Positions 8,163 to 17,727 of a DNA stretch of 64,000 bases are shown here, piece by piece. The translations under genes were made by a program, and so were the position numbers. Where the stretch lies: positions 557,422 through 621,421 of the forward strand of contig CAXXKZ010000013.1 of NCBI GenBank assembly GCA_963665545.2. Direction: 5' to 3'. This stretch comes from G963665545 sp963665545 (lineage in GTDB: Bacteria > Pseudomonadota > Gammaproteobacteria > Xanthomonadales > SZUA-36). The notes beneath the pieces are model-generated. The model was not told where the DNA came from and did no database searches. It worked only from the letters and a program-made list of their open reading frames with translations. How positions within the stretch are numbered: position 1 is the stretch's first letter; each line of letters opens with the position of its first letter.

Positions 8163-9412
8163 GCCAGCAAGCACAAGAATTACATGCATCAATGTCATAC
8201 GACGTTGAGCGGGTACGTCGGGATTTTCCGATTCTGGCGCGAGACGTTCATGGCAAGCCCCTGGTATACCTGGATACGGCCGCTTCTGCCCAACGGCCTC
8301 TAGCGGTGATCGACGCTGTCAGTAATTTTTATCGCCACCACAATGCCAATGTGCACCGGGGGGTGCACCTGCTCAGCCAGGAAGCAACCGACGTCTATGA
8401 AGGCGCGCGTAGCCGCCTCGCTGCGTTCATCAATGCAGGCAGCAACCGCGAAGTGATATTCACTCGCGGGACGACCGAGTCCATCAACCTTGTTGCCCAG
8501 AGCTTTGTTCGTCCTGTTGTCGGCCCTGGCGACGAAATTCTCGTTTCTCACATGGAGCACCATTCCAATATCGTACCGTGGCAGATGGTTTGCGAGCAGA
8601 CCGGTGCATCTTTGAAAGTGATTCCAATCAACCAAAAGGGAGAATTGGAGATATCATCGCTTGACCAACTGCTGTCCGAGCGAGTCAAGATGCTGGCGAT
8701 CGTCCACACCTCAAACGCTCTGGGAACAATCAACCCGATCGCAGAAATTTGCCGACTTGCGGCCCGCTATGAAATACCGGTTCTGGTGGATGGGGCACAG
8801 GCCATGCCGCACCAGCGGGTTGATGTAGCGCAGCTCGGGTGTGACTTTTTCTGTCTGTCCGGGCACAAAATGTATGGGCCAACCGGCATCGGGGCGCTGT
8901 GGGGCCGCGAAAAATTGCTGGAAAACATGCCGCCCTGGCAGGGTGGGGGAGAAATGATCCTGCAGGTCAGCTTTGACGGCACGAGTTACAACGAATTGCC
9001 GGCGAAATTTGAAGCGGGTACCCCCAATATTGCAGGGGCCGCCGGTCTGGCCGCAGCCGTGGATTATCTCACCGAACTTGGCATGGACAAGATCGGCGCA
9101 TATGAATCCCGCCTGCTTGCCACGGCGACCCGAAAACTGGAGGAAATTGATGGTCTCGAAATTATAGGCACGGCCGCCGACAAGGCGGGTGTGATCAGTT
9201 TCACTCTCGGAGACATCCACCCGCATGATGTAGGTACAATCATTGACCATCATGGCGTGGCGATACGCACGGGTCACCATTGCGCCATGCCCGTCATGTC
9301 CTGGTTCAATGTGCCCGCGACCGCACGGGTCTCGATCGGCCTTTACAATACGGAAGACGAAATTGACGTGTTAACCGTGGCGCTGCAGAAAATCCGGGAG
9401 ATGTTTCAATAA
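8159..9412 (+). CDS. sufS: Cysteine desulfurase SufS
   Basis: This 417-residue PLP-dependent class V aminotransferase-fold enzyme takes sulfur from cysteine for cluster assembly. The PLP lysine is in SGHKMYGPTG (Lys 237), and the persulfide-forming cysteine is in RTGHHCAMPVM (Cys 375). VHRGVHLLSQEATDVYEGAR is typical of group II (SufS) desulfurases. The ATG overlaps the sufD stop by 4 bases. SufS normally needs SufE or SufU to accept its persulfide, and no such gene is in this window. The partner may be encoded elsewhere. The next gene starts directly after the stop. Confidence 0.96.
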   Translation: MSQQAQELHASMSYDVERVRRDFPILARDVHGKPLVYLDTAASAQRPLAVIDAVSNFYRHHNANVHRGVHLLSQEATDVYEGARSRLAAFINAGSNREVIFTRGTTESINLVAQSFVRPVVGPGDEILVSHMEHHSNIVPWQMVCEQTGASLKVIPINQKGELEISSLDQLLSERVKMLAIVHTSNALGTINPIAEICRLAARYEIPVLVDGAQAMPHQRVDVAQLGCDFFCLSGHKMYGPTGIGALWGREKLLENMPPWQGGGEMILQVSFDGTSYNELPAKFEAGTPNIAGAAGLAAAVDYLTELGMDKIGAYESRLLATATRKLEEIDGLEIIGTAADKAGVISFTLGDIHPHDVGTIIDHHGVAIRTGHHCAMPVMSWFNVPATARVSIGLYNTEDEIDVLTVALQKIREMFQ

Positions 9413-11080
9413 ATGATAAAACTGGATAGGCCCTCCGAAGCCAGCGTCCTCGATGATTCATTCGATCTGCCGGGCGTAAAGGAGACGCTGAATCGGGCAA
9501 AACTGGCTTATCAACAGCTCGATTTTGACCTCAGTGCGAGTTTGTACGAAGGCCTGATAAGCCAGCATCCTGGCGTGGCCCAATTTCACCAATACCAGGC
9601 TGAGGCGCTGATGGCCGCGGGCAGAATGGCTGCCGCATCTGGATCGGCTGAGCAGGCGGTGAAGCTGAATCCCTCCAGCGGAGAATATTATGCCACCGCA
9701 GCGCTCGTTCAGCTGAAGCTGGGCAATCTCAGGCTCGCGCGTCGTCGAGCTTCTGAAGCCGTGAGGTTGGATCAACGCCGGCCCTCGGTACTGCATCTCG
9801 CGGCCCGGGTTCTGAGAGAAACCGGAGACCATGCAAGAGCCTCGGAAATCACAGAGCGCATCATTCAGCTAGCGCCGAGTGATCCGGCAGGCTGGTATCT
9901 CAAGGCGTCACTGGCAGGAGATTTGGCCAGAAAGGATGAGGCTGAATCAGCGCTGGGCAAAACCCTTGCACTGCAACCGGGGCACAGCAAGGCGTTGGCC
10001 GCACTGGCCAATGTGCTACAGCCAGGACTGGAAGACAAGGACATCGTGACGCTGTTGGAGGCACACCGCAGCGGGAATGTAGTCGGCGCCGACCCGGTTC
10101 CGGCGGTTTATGCACTCGCAGATATCTATCATCGCGCTGGCAAATTTGATGAGGCATTTGGCTTGTATGAGGAAGTCAACCAGGCACAGGTAAAAAGCAG
10201 ACCATTTGCGATGGAGGCATTCGAACAGGGGGTCGATGCCGTTATCGAGGCGACCCGAGATCAGCAACCCGTCATCAGCCAGGCAGGCAGCGGTGGAGTT
10301 TCAGCGGTCAGGCAGGATCTTGGCGGTCAACTGGTTTTTGTTGTGGGGATGCCCCGTACTGGAACGACCCTGCTGGAACAGGCGCTGTGCACACACCCTC
10401 AAGTTCTGGGCTGTGGCTTGCTGAATAGCATGGAAGCGGCTGAGCGCATGCTGGAGAGCGAAGGTGTTATGCCGCTCATTACACATGGCCCGCAGACTGC
10501 CAGCGCAGCACAGCGGGCTGCGGCGCGGACCTTTTATCTGGGCCAACTGCCGAGCCAACACAGCGATTTCCGCTGGGTGATTGACAATAATCCGCTTAAT
10601 TTCCAGCGCCTGCCAATGATTCAGCAGATGTTTCCCGCGGCCCGTTTCATATACATGAGGAGGCATCCGCTCGACAGCGTACTGGCTTGTTTTTTCCATC
10701 ATTTTCAGGCCGGGATGAACTTCTCCGTCAGCATTCAGAACACCTCCCGGTATTATGCGGCACAGCATAGATTGATGGCGCATTGGCAGTCACTGGATGC
10801 GGCATCCATCGAGGAAATCTGGTATGAGGACTTGGTGCAAGACTTGCCTGCTACGCTGGCCCGCTTGTGCAAATTCCTCGCGCTGGATGAAGAACCCCGT
10901 ATGCACGCACCCCATCGCAACGCGCGCCCGGTCATGAGCGCCAGCACCTGGGAGGTACGCCAGCCGGTGCACGCTCGGCACGTTGCCATGTGGAAAAATT
11001 ATCAATCCAAACTAGAGTCGGTTATTGGCTATTTCCAAACTCTGGATATTCTTGACGAATCATTGCGAGCCAAAAATTGA
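9413..11080 (+). CDS. TPR-sulfotransferase fusion protein
   Basis: This 555-residue protein has about 260 residues of tetratricopeptide-like helices (about 22-260), followed by a sulfotransferase domain. The PAPS 5'-phosphosulfate-binding loop VVGMPRTGTTLLEQAL starts at about residue 311, and the 3'-phosphate motif is in YMRRHPLDSVLACFFHH. TPR-sulfotransferases occur in many marine proteobacteria and their substrates are mostly unknown. The ATG follows the sufS stop with no gap, so it is almost surely in the suf operon, which is unusual. It may transfer sulfate to a cell-surface or small-molecule acceptor. A link to Fe-S assembly is only suggested by position. No signal peptide is visible. 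Confidence 0.85.
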   Translation: MIKLDRPSEASVLDDSFDLPGVKETLNRAKLAYQQLDFDLSASLYEGLISQHPGVAQFHQYQAEALMAAGRMAAASGSAEQAVKLNPSSGEYYATAALVQLKLGNLRLARRRASEAVRLDQRRPSVLHLAARVLRETGDHARASEITERIIQLAPSDPAGWYLKASLAGDLARKDEAESALGKTLALQPGHSKALAALANVLQPGLEDKDIVTLLEAHRSGNVVGADPVPAVYALADIYHRAGKFDEAFGLYEEVNQAQVKSRPFAMEAFEQGVDAVIEATRDQQPVISQAGSGGVSAVRQDLGGQLVFVVGMPRTGTTLLEQALCTHPQVLGCGLLNSMEAAERMLESEGVMPLITHGPQTASAAQRAAARTFYLGQLPSQHSDFRWVIDNNPLNFQRLPMIQQMFPAARFIYMRRHPLDSVLACFFHHFQAGMNFSVSIQNTSRYYAAQHRLMAHWQSLDAASIEEIWYEDLVQDLPATLARLCKFLALDEEPRMHAPHRNARPVMSASTWEVRQPVHARHVAMWKNYQSKLESVIGYFQTLDILDESLRAKN

Positions 11081-11082
11081 CC

Positions 11083-11103
11083 AGCCCGCTCCTGGGGCTT
11101 TTA
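11083..11103. terminator. Short hairpin between convergent genes
   Basis: AGCCC and GGGCT form a 5-bp stem with a 7-base loop, followed by TTTT on the plus strand. It sits in the 27-base gap between the sulfotransferase gene and the convergent parC gene. The stem is short, so this is a weak candidate terminator for the suf operon. Confidence 0.35.
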
Positions 11104-11107
11104 GCTA

Positions 11108-13363
11108 CTAGTCCTGCTTGGGTGCAATTTCGATCTGACTGACGTTTTGAAATCCCCGCGGCAGCTTTCGGCCCCTCAGCGCCCCCTCGCCGAGGAAGTG
11201 TTCGATGTCTTTTGAGCCCATGCGCAGGTAACGCTTGCCGGCCCATATCAGCACTTCATCCTTTTCGTCCATCACCACCAGGCCGACCATCCATTCTTCT
11301 CCGGACTTGAGTCGTTTGGGTGGAATATTGATGAGCTTGTTGCCTTTGCCTTTGTTCAGTTCCGGTACCTTATCGGCTGAGAATGCCAGCAGGTAGCCGT
11401 CCGATGTTGCACAGACCACGATCGCGCTTTCACTGCGCACGATTGCCGGGGCCACCGGTGCTGCCAGACCGCGCAGGGAAATCATCGCCTTGCCTGCCTT
11501 CATGCGGCTGTGCATATTACCCGCCAGCGTGATAAATCCGTAGCCGAAGGTGCTCGCCAGCAATACCTTTTGTTCTGGTTGTTCACAGATGGTATAGAGA
11601 AATTGTGCACCGTCTGCCGGGCTGAAACGACTGGTCAGGGGCTCTCCCAAACCCCGGGCGGAGGGCAATGTATGCGCCGATAATGCATACGCCCGCCCCT
11701 TTGAATCGAGGAACACTACCTGTGCATTGCTGCGGCCCAGCGCGGCATGCTGGTACTCGTCGCCGGCGCGAAAATTGAGCGTGGCCGGATCGATTTCGTG
11801 GCCCTTGGCGGCCCTTACCCAGCCCGACTTGGACAGCACCACGGTCACCGGCTCCGTCGGCAGCAGGTCTTCTTCCCTGAGCGCCTGCGCGGCCGGGCGC
11901 TGGACCAGCTGTGAGCGGCGATCATCGCCATAAGTCTTGGCGTCATCGCGCAGTTCCTTTTTGATCAAGGTCTTCAGTCGCGCTTTCGATCCGAGCGTCG
12001 TTTCCAGTTTTCCCCGATCCTCTGCGAGCACGGCCTGTTCGTCACGGATTTTCATTTCTTCCAGGCGCGCGAGATTTCGCAGTTTCAGGTCCAGTATGGC
12101 CTCCGCCTGCGTTCCGGTGAGATTGAAACGGCGTATCAGCTCAGGTTTGGGCTCTTCTTCTTGGCGGATAATGGCAATGACTTCATCAATATTGAGATAG
12201 GCGACCAGCAAGCCCTCGAGAATGTGCAGGCGATCGGTGACCTGGTCCAGCCGGTGTTCCAGCCGGCGGATGACGGTATCCATACGGAAACTGAGCCATT
12301 GTTTCAACATGGCGCGCAGATTGAGCACTTGCGGCTTGCCGCCGGTGCCGATGACATTCAGGTTTGCGCGATAGTTTCTTTCCAGATCGGTGGTGGCAAA
12401 CAGGTGGTTCATCAGTTGCCTGAAGTCAATTCGGTTGGAACGCGGCACGATCACCAGCCGGGTCGGATTTTCGTGGTCAGATTCGTCTCTCAGATCTTCC
12501 ACCATGGGCAGCTTCTTGGCCTGCATTTGTTGGGCGATCTGTTCCAGTACTTTCGCCGGCGATACCTGGTGAGGCAGGGCAGTGACCACGATGTCGCCAT
12601 TTTCCTTCTCCCAGATGGCGCGCATCTTGACCGATCCGTGTCCCGTTTCATACAGATTAAGAAGGTCTTGCGGCGGGGTTATTATTTCGGCCTGAGTGGG
12701 ATAATCCGGACCCTTGATGTGTTCCAGTAATTCAGCAACGGTTGCGCGGGGCTGCTCAATCAGGTGAATGGCCGCGGCGACGACTTCGCGAAGATTATGC
12801 GGCGGGATGTCAGTAGACATGCCTACCGCAATGCCGGTGCCGCCATTGAGCAAAACATTCGGCAGGCGTGCCGGCAAATTGACCGGCTCCTTCAGCGTGC
12901 CGTCAAAATTCGGTTGCCAATCAACCGTGCCCATCTGCAGTTCAAACAGCAGCGTGCGTGCATAAGCTGTGAGCCGGGACTCGGTGTAGCGCATTGCGGC
13001 GAAAGATTTGGGGTCGTCTGGTGACCCGAAGTTGCCCTGGCCATCGACCAGCGGATAACGGAACGAAAATGGCTGCGCCATCAGCACCATGGCCTCATAA
13101 CTCGCTGAGTCGCCGTGCGGATGGAACTTGCCGATGACGTCGCCCACCGTGCGTGCTGACTTCTTGTGCTTCGAGGTTGCGCTGAGCCCGAGTTCGCTCA
13201 TGGCGTAGATAATGCGGCGTTGCACTGGCTTTAAGCCATCTCCGACATGAGGCAACGCCCGATCCAGGACGACATACATTGAGTAGTCGAGATAGGCTTT
13301 TTCCGCGTAATCTTTAAGTGGGATCTGTTCGTGATCGCTAAAACTCTGAGTAATTTCGCTCAT
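11108..13363 (-). CDS. parC: DNA topoisomerase IV subunit A
   Basis: ParC (751 residues) is the DNA-breaking subunit of topoisomerase IV, which unlinks daughter chromosomes. The catalytic tyrosine is in AAMRYTESRL (Tyr 126, equal to E. coli Tyr120). The quinolone-resistance region HPHGDSASYE at 81-90 carries the wild-type Ser and Glu (E. coli Ser80 and Glu84). The C-terminal part shows the degenerate beta-pinwheel repeats expected for ParC. The end SQIEIAPKQD is near the convergent sulfotransferase gene. It lies 39 bases downstream of parE and is probably co-transcribed with it. Confidence 0.97.
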   Translation of the reverse strand: MSEITQSFSDHEQIPLKDYAEKAYLDYSMYVVLDRALPHVGDGLKPVQRRIIYAMSELGLSATSKHKKSARTVGDVIGKFHPHGDSASYEAMVLMAQPFSFRYPLVDGQGNFGSPDDPKSFAAMRYTESRLTAYARTLLFELQMGTVDWQPNFDGTLKEPVNLPARLPNVLLNGGTGIAVGMSTDIPPHNLREVVAAAIHLIEQPRATVAELLEHIKGPDYPTQAEIITPPQDLLNLYETGHGSVKMRAIWEKENGDIVVTALPHQVSPAKVLEQIAQQMQAKKLPMVEDLRDESDHENPTRLVIVPRSNRIDFRQLMNHLFATTDLERNYRANLNVIGTGGKPQVLNLRAMLKQWLSFRMDTVIRRLEHRLDQVTDRLHILEGLLVAYLNIDEVIAIIRQEEEPKPELIRRFNLTGTQAEAILDLKLRNLARLEEMKIRDEQAVLAEDRGKLETTLGSKARLKTLIKKELRDDAKTYGDDRRSQLVQRPAAQALREEDLLPTEPVTVVLSKSGWVRAAKGHEIDPATLNFRAGDEYQHAALGRSNAQVVFLDSKGRAYALSAHTLPSARGLGEPLTSRFSPADGAQFLYTICEQPEQKVLLASTFGYGFITLAGNMHSRMKAGKAMISLRGLAAPVAPAIVRSESAIVVCATSDGYLLAFSADKVPELNKGKGNKLINIPPKRLKSGEEWMVGLVVMDEKDEVLIWAGKRYLRMGSKDIEHFLGEGALRGRKLPRGFQNVSQIEIAPKQD

Positions 13364-13402
13364 GGCACTCGCTGGCTTTAGGGTAAGTGTAAATCCTGTC
13401 GG

Positions 13403-15286
13403 TTAGACGGTGGCGAGGTCGCCCTTGTCTTCCAGCCAGGCCTTCCTGTCGGCTGCCCTTTTCTTGGATAGCAACATATCCATCATTTTATGCGTTGCGG
13501 TATGGCTTTCAACAGTGAGTTGAACCAGGCGTCTGGTATCCGGGTCGATGGTGCTTTCTCTAAGCTGCAACGGGTTCATTTCTCCCAGGCCTTTGAAACG
13601 CGTTTCTGAAACCTTGCCCTTCTTCTTTTCCGCGGCAATGCGCTCGAATATGCCTTTTCTTTCGTCCGCATCCAGGGCGTAATAGGTCTCTTTGCCGACG
13701 TCGATTCGATACAGTGGTGGCATGGCCACAAATACATGCCCGGTTTCCACCAAGGCGCCGAAATGGCGGAGAAACAATGCAGCCAGCAGGGTCGCAATGT
13801 GCAGGCCATCGGAATCCGCGTCGGCCAGAATGATGATTTTCCCATAGCGCAGTCCACTGATCGTGGTCGAACCCGGATCAACGCCTATGGCGACCGAAAT
13901 GTCATGCACTTCCTGATTGCCCAACACTGAATCCGACTCAACTTCCCAGGTATTGAGGATTTTTCCGCGCAGGGGCAGGATGGCCTGATACTCCCGGTTC
14001 CTCGCCTGTTTGGCCGAACCGCCCGCCGAGTCACCTTCAACGAGAAAAAGTTCTGTCTGGGATAAATCCTGCGAGGTACAGTCTGATAGTTTTCCAGGCA
14101 GTGCAGGCCCTTGGGTGATTTTTTTCCGCACCACTTTCCTGGCGGACTTCATTCGTCGCTGCGCGTTTGCGATTGTGAGTTGTGCAATGGCCTCACCATC
14201 ACTGACATTTTGATTCAGCCAGAGGCTGAAAGCATCCTTGATAATGCCGGAGACAAAAGCGGCGCAAGCCCTTGAAGATAGGCGCTCCTTGGTCTGGCCA
14301 CTGAACTGAGGGTCGACCAACTTGACGGATAATACAAATCCGATCCTTTCCCAGACATCGTCGGGTGCCAGCCGCAGACCTCGCGGCAGCAGGTTGTGCA
14401 GCGCGCAGAACTCGCGGATTGATTCCACCAGTCCGGTGCGCAGCCCGTTGACATGAGTGCCGCCCTGGGTCGTAGGAATCAGATTGACATAGCTCTCCTG
14501 AATCATTCCGCCCAGGGGCAGCCAGCACAATGCCCAACTGGCCTCTGAATCGCTGCCTTTCATGGCGCCGCTAAAGGGCTCGACCGGCAGTTGTTCGAAC
14601 TCAACCAGCGCTGATTTAAGATAATCGACCAGGCCATCCTGGAAACACCACTCTTCCGTCTCACCCGTTGCTTCCACCTGCAGACTGACTCGCAGACCAG
14701 TGCAAAGAACCGCCTTGGCGCGCAACAAATGTCTCAGGCGCGAGATGGAAATACGTGGCGAATCGAAGTACTTTGGATCCGGCCAGAAGCGAATGCGCGT
14801 ACCTGTATTCCTTTGCCCGACAGATTCCACAATCTTCAGATCGCTGAACTTGTCGCCAGCTGTGAACTGCATATGGTGTTCTGAACCGTCGCGTTTGATC
14901 CACACTTCAAACTTGCTTGACAGGGCATTGACGACCGATACTCCGACGCCGTGGAGGCCACCGGCATAGCGGTAGTGTTCGGTGTTGAATTTGCTTCCGG
15001 CGTGGAGACGGGTCAGTATTAATTCGACGCCGGGAATGTTGTGTTCCGGGTGAATGTCGACCGGCATTCCCCGCCCGTCATCAGTAATCTCCACAGAGCC
15101 ATCGCGGTATACGGTGACCCCTATCTGGCGCGCGTGACCCACCAGTGCTTCGTCGATGCTGTTGTCGATGACTTCCGCTGCGAGGTGGTTGGGGCGGGAA
15201 GTGTCGGTGTACATGCCGGGACGGCGTTGTACCGGTTCGAGTCCCGAGAGGACTTCAATGTCTTCTGCTCGATATTGCTTGCCCAT
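13403..15286 (-). CDS. parE: DNA topoisomerase IV subunit B
   Basis: ParE (627 residues) is the ATPase subunit of topoisomerase IV. The GHKL ATP-binding motifs are present: EVIDNSIDEAL, TDDGRGMPVDIHP and the lid GGLHGVGVSVVNALS. The TOPRIM metal site is EGDSAGGSA with DADSDGLHIATLL. The length matches gammaproteobacterial ParE and is shorter than GyrB, because the GyrB-specific insertion is absent. Being adjacent to parC confirms topoisomerase IV rather than gyrase. Confidence 0.97.
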   Translation of the reverse strand: MGKQYRAEDIEVLSGLEPVQRRPGMYTDTSRPNHLAAEVIDNSIDEALVGHARQIGVTVYRDGSVEITDDGRGMPVDIHPEHNIPGVELILTRLHAGSKFNTEHYRYAGGLHGVGVSVVNALSSKFEVWIKRDGSEHHMQFTAGDKFSDLKIVESVGQRNTGTRIRFWPDPKYFDSPRISISRLRHLLRAKAVLCTGLRVSLQVEATGETEEWCFQDGLVDYLKSALVEFEQLPVEPFSGAMKGSDSEASWALCWLPLGGMIQESYVNLIPTTQGGTHVNGLRTGLVESIREFCALHNLLPRGLRLAPDDVWERIGFVLSVKLVDPQFSGQTKERLSSRACAAFVSGIIKDAFSLWLNQNVSDGEAIAQLTIANAQRRMKSARKVVRKKITQGPALPGKLSDCTSQDLSQTELFLVEGDSAGGSAKQARNREYQAILPLRGKILNTWEVESDSVLGNQEVHDISVAIGVDPGSTTISGLRYGKIIILADADSDGLHIATLLAALFLRHFGALVETGHVFVAMPPLYRIDVGKETYYALDADERKGIFERIAAEKKKGKVSETRFKGLGEMNPLQLRESTIDPDTRRLVQLTVESHTATHKMMDMLLSKKRAADRKAWLEDKGDLATV

Positions 15287-15303
15287 TTACCCCATCCAGG
15301 ATG

Positions 15304-15882
15304 TCAAAATATCACTCCGGCCGTAATCGTAGCAGCGGCGTTGCCGGCGAGATTGAACTCTGTAACAAAGTACTTGTAGCGAAATCCCAGCGTCGGCAAG
15401 ATGACGGGGGCGAAGCCCAGATCATTCAGCGGAATCTTGTCTTCAAAGGGCTCCTTGTAGCCATGGATCAGTCCGCCGGTCAATTTGAAGTACCACAATT
15501 TCGATCCCCACAATTGCCAGCGTTTGCCGATGTACAAGTACTGGGAATCTTGACCAAAGGAATTCTCGAAATGCGCAAAGCCCAGCGCCCACTGGTTTTT
15601 CATGATGGCTTCGACCCCCAATAATTTCTGATGGTTTACGTGGTGAGGCTGGGGGTCAAAGTGTTTGGTGTAAATCGAGGTATGGATTTGCCACAGGTCG
15701 ACATGCCATCCGGAGTCGGAGACCTCTTCGCTCGCCGGTTGATCCACCTGCGCTCCGGTCTCATCGGCCATGCACATCGCCGGGGACAGCAGCAATAGCG
15801 CGAGCACCAACCAACTGGCTAAATGATTCTCGCAAACGGTAGGGTAGCGCCATTGGCTGCACCAGGTATGGCTATTTAGCAT
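15304..15882 (-). CDS. Small outer-membrane beta-barrel-like protein, function unknown
   Basis: From ATG 15882 the product is 192 residues, with AAGGAA 5 bases upstream. The open frame runs a further 34 codons upstream, but those residues look non-coding. A hydrophobic stretch (SWLVLALLLLSPAMCMADE, about residues 22-40) looks like a signal peptide. The rest contains alternating aromatic strands (YLYIGKRWQLWG, LWYFKLTGGLIHGY) and ends in a phenylalanine, as outer-membrane barrels do. The motif HFDPQPHHVNHQKLLGVE resembles a family of small proteins often loosely annotated in Pseudomonas. It lies 17 bases upstream of parE on the same strand and diverges from pyrG. No function is assigned. Confidence 0.65.
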   Translation of the reverse strand: MLNSHTWCSQWRYPTVCENHLASWLVLALLLLSPAMCMADETGAQVDQPASEEVSDSGWHVDLWQIHTSIYTKHFDPQPHHVNHQKLLGVEAIMKNQWALGFAHFENSFGQDSQYLYIGKRWQLWGSKLWYFKLTGGLIHGYKEPFEDKIPLNDLGFAPVILPTLGFRYKYFVTEFNLAGNAAATITAGVIF

Positions 15883-16005
15883 ATCGATTCCTTGCCCGAC
15901 AGGTGGCACAGCCGTGAATTGTAGCGGATATGAGTCATCAATAGACACAAAAAGTGTCGAATTGAATTGTTGCAGCTGCGGCAAGGCGAAACTCGAAAAT
16001 TCGGG

Positions 16006-16035
16006 TTGGCCAGCATGGGCCGCTTGGCGTACAAT
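16006..16035 (+). promoter_or_regulatory. Likely sigma-70 promoter of the pyrG operon
   Basis: TTGGCC (16006-16011) and TACAAT (16030-16035) are separated by 18 bases and lie 43 bases upstream of the pyrG ATG. It is the best -35/-10 pair in the divergent region between the outer-membrane protein gene and pyrG. It is based on consensus match only. Confidence 0.5.
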
Positions 16036-16077
16036 ATTCCTCCAGAACTATTTCATCGAACAGCATAAGGTTCTGGT

Positions 16078-17727
16078 ATGGCATCACTCATTTTCGTCAC
16101 CGGCGGCGTAGTCTCCTCACTGGGCAAGGGACTTTCAGCTGCTTCACTGGCGGCAATTCTCGAATCCCGCGGCTTGACCGTGACACTGGTCAAACTGGAT
16201 CCATATATCAATGTGGATCCCGGCACCATGAGCCCGTATCAGCATGGTGAGGTCTATGTCACCGAAGACGGCGCCGAAACGGACCTGGATCTGGGTCATT
16301 ACGAACGCTTCGTCAACACTAGAATGAGCCAACTCAACAATTGCACAACTGGCCGAATATACAACAATGTCATTGCCAAGGAGCGGCGTGGCGACTATCT
16401 CGGTGCCACAATTCAGGTGATTCCCCATGTGACCGATGAAATTCAGCAATGGGTTAAAAGGGCAACCGAGGGCTATGATGTCGGTCTGGTGGAAATTGGA
16501 GGCACCGTAGGTGACATCGAATCGCTGCCATTTCTTGAGGCCATCCGCCAGATGGGGTTCGAGTACGGCCGTGACGCGATGTTCGTGCATCTGACTCTGG
16601 TCCCGTTTCTGCGCGCGGCCAACGAAGTCAAAACCAAGCCCACTCAGCATTCAGTCAAGGAATTGCGCTCCATCGGCATTCAGCCCGACGTGTTGCTGTG
16701 CCGCTGCGAAACAGATATCGAGGATTCCGACAGAGAGAAGATTGCGCTGTTTACAAATGTTCCCACTGAAGCAGTCATATCAGTGATCGACTCAGACAGC
16801 ATTTACAAGATTCCGACCATGCTGTATGAACAAGGCCTTGATGACATTGTGGTTGAACGCCTGGGCCTGGATGCTGGTCAGGCCAACCTCGACGACTGGC
16901 GGGAAGTTGTCGATCGCAGTCAAAACACCCGTCATGAAGTTACGATCGGAATGGTCGGCAAGTATGTCGAACACGCCGATGCCTACAAATCGCTCACCGA
17001 AGCAACTGTGCACGGCGGGTTGCGTCAGCGCATTCGCGTCAATGTCCGCAAGATCGAGTCGGGAGGGCTTGATACCGGTGATTTGTCAGCGCTCGAAGGC
17101 CTGGATGCCATCGTCGTTCCAGGTGGGTTTGGGGAGAGGGGATTTGAGGGCAAGGTTCGCGCGATACGGCACGCCCGCGAGAACAACATTCCCTTTCTGG
17201 GCATTTGCTATGGTCTGCAGGCTGCGGCGGTGGAATTTGCCCGCAATGTGTGTGGGCTGGAGGGTGCAAACACCACCGAAATTGATCCCCACACTGACCA
17301 CCCGGTGATCGGTTTGATCACTGAGTGGCTGGACACGTCCGGTAGCCTCGAGACTCGTGCCACGGACTCTGATCTCGGCGGAACAATGCGCCTTGGTGCC
17401 CAGGAGTGCCGGCTCAGAACCGGGTCCCGGGCTCGGCAGTTGTATGGTAAGGAAATCATCCGTGAGCGGCACCGCCATCGCTACGAGTTCAATAATCACT
17501 ATCGGGACGTGTTGCAGAAGAACGGCATGCTGCTGTCCGGGATGTCCATGGATGAGATGCTGGTCGAAATGATCGAGCTACCTGATCACCCCTGGTTCGT
17601 CGCCTGCCAGTTTCATCCGGAATTCACCTCCACACCGCGCAAGGGCCACCCCTTGTTTACCGGTTTCATCGAAGCTGCGCTAAAATTCCAACAGGGTGAA
17701 CTGCCGGTTGGAGTCGCCAGCCTGTGA
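16078..17727 (+). CDS. pyrG: CTP synthase
   Basis: CTP synthase (549 residues) aminates UTP to CTP using glutamine and ATP. The N-terminal synthetase domain begins MASLIFVTGGVVSSLGKGLSAASLAAIL, the signature P-loop region. The C-terminal class I glutamine amidotransferase domain has the nucleophile in LGICYGLQAA (usually GICLGMQ) and the His/Glu pair in FHPEFTSTP. The length is normal. It opens a tightly packed operon; its 3' end overlaps the kdsA GTG start by 4 bases. Confidence 0.97.
   Translation: MASLIFVTGGVVSSLGKGLSAASLAAILESRGLTVTLVKLDPYINVDPGTMSPYQHGEVYVTEDGAETDLDLGHYERFVNTRMSQLNNCTTGRIYNNVIAKERRGDYLGATIQVIPHVTDEIQQWVKRATEGYDVGLVEIGGTVGDIESLPFLEAIRQMGFEYGRDAMFVHLTLVPFLRAANEVKTKPTQHSVKELRSIGIQPDVLLCRCETDIEDSDREKIALFTNVPTEAVISVIDSDSIYKIPTMLYEQGLDDIVVERLGLDAGQANLDDWREVVDRSQNTRHEVTIGMVGKYVEHADAYKSLTEATVHGGLRQRIRVNVRKIESGGLDTGDLSALEGLDAIVVPGGFGERGFEGKVRAIRHARENNIPFLGICYGLQAAAVEFARNVCGLEGANTTEIDPHTDHPVIGLITEWLDTSGSLETRATDSDLGGTMRLGAQECRLRTGSRARQLYGKEIIRERHRHRYEFNNHYRDVLQKNGMLLSGMSMDEMLVEMIELPDHPWFVACQFHPEFTSTPRKGHPLFTGFIEAALKFQQGELPVGVASL

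Noticed and set aside
12161..12730. 189-codon open frame on the plus strand inside parC
   Set aside because: parC is certain on the opposite strand, and this frame is its complement.
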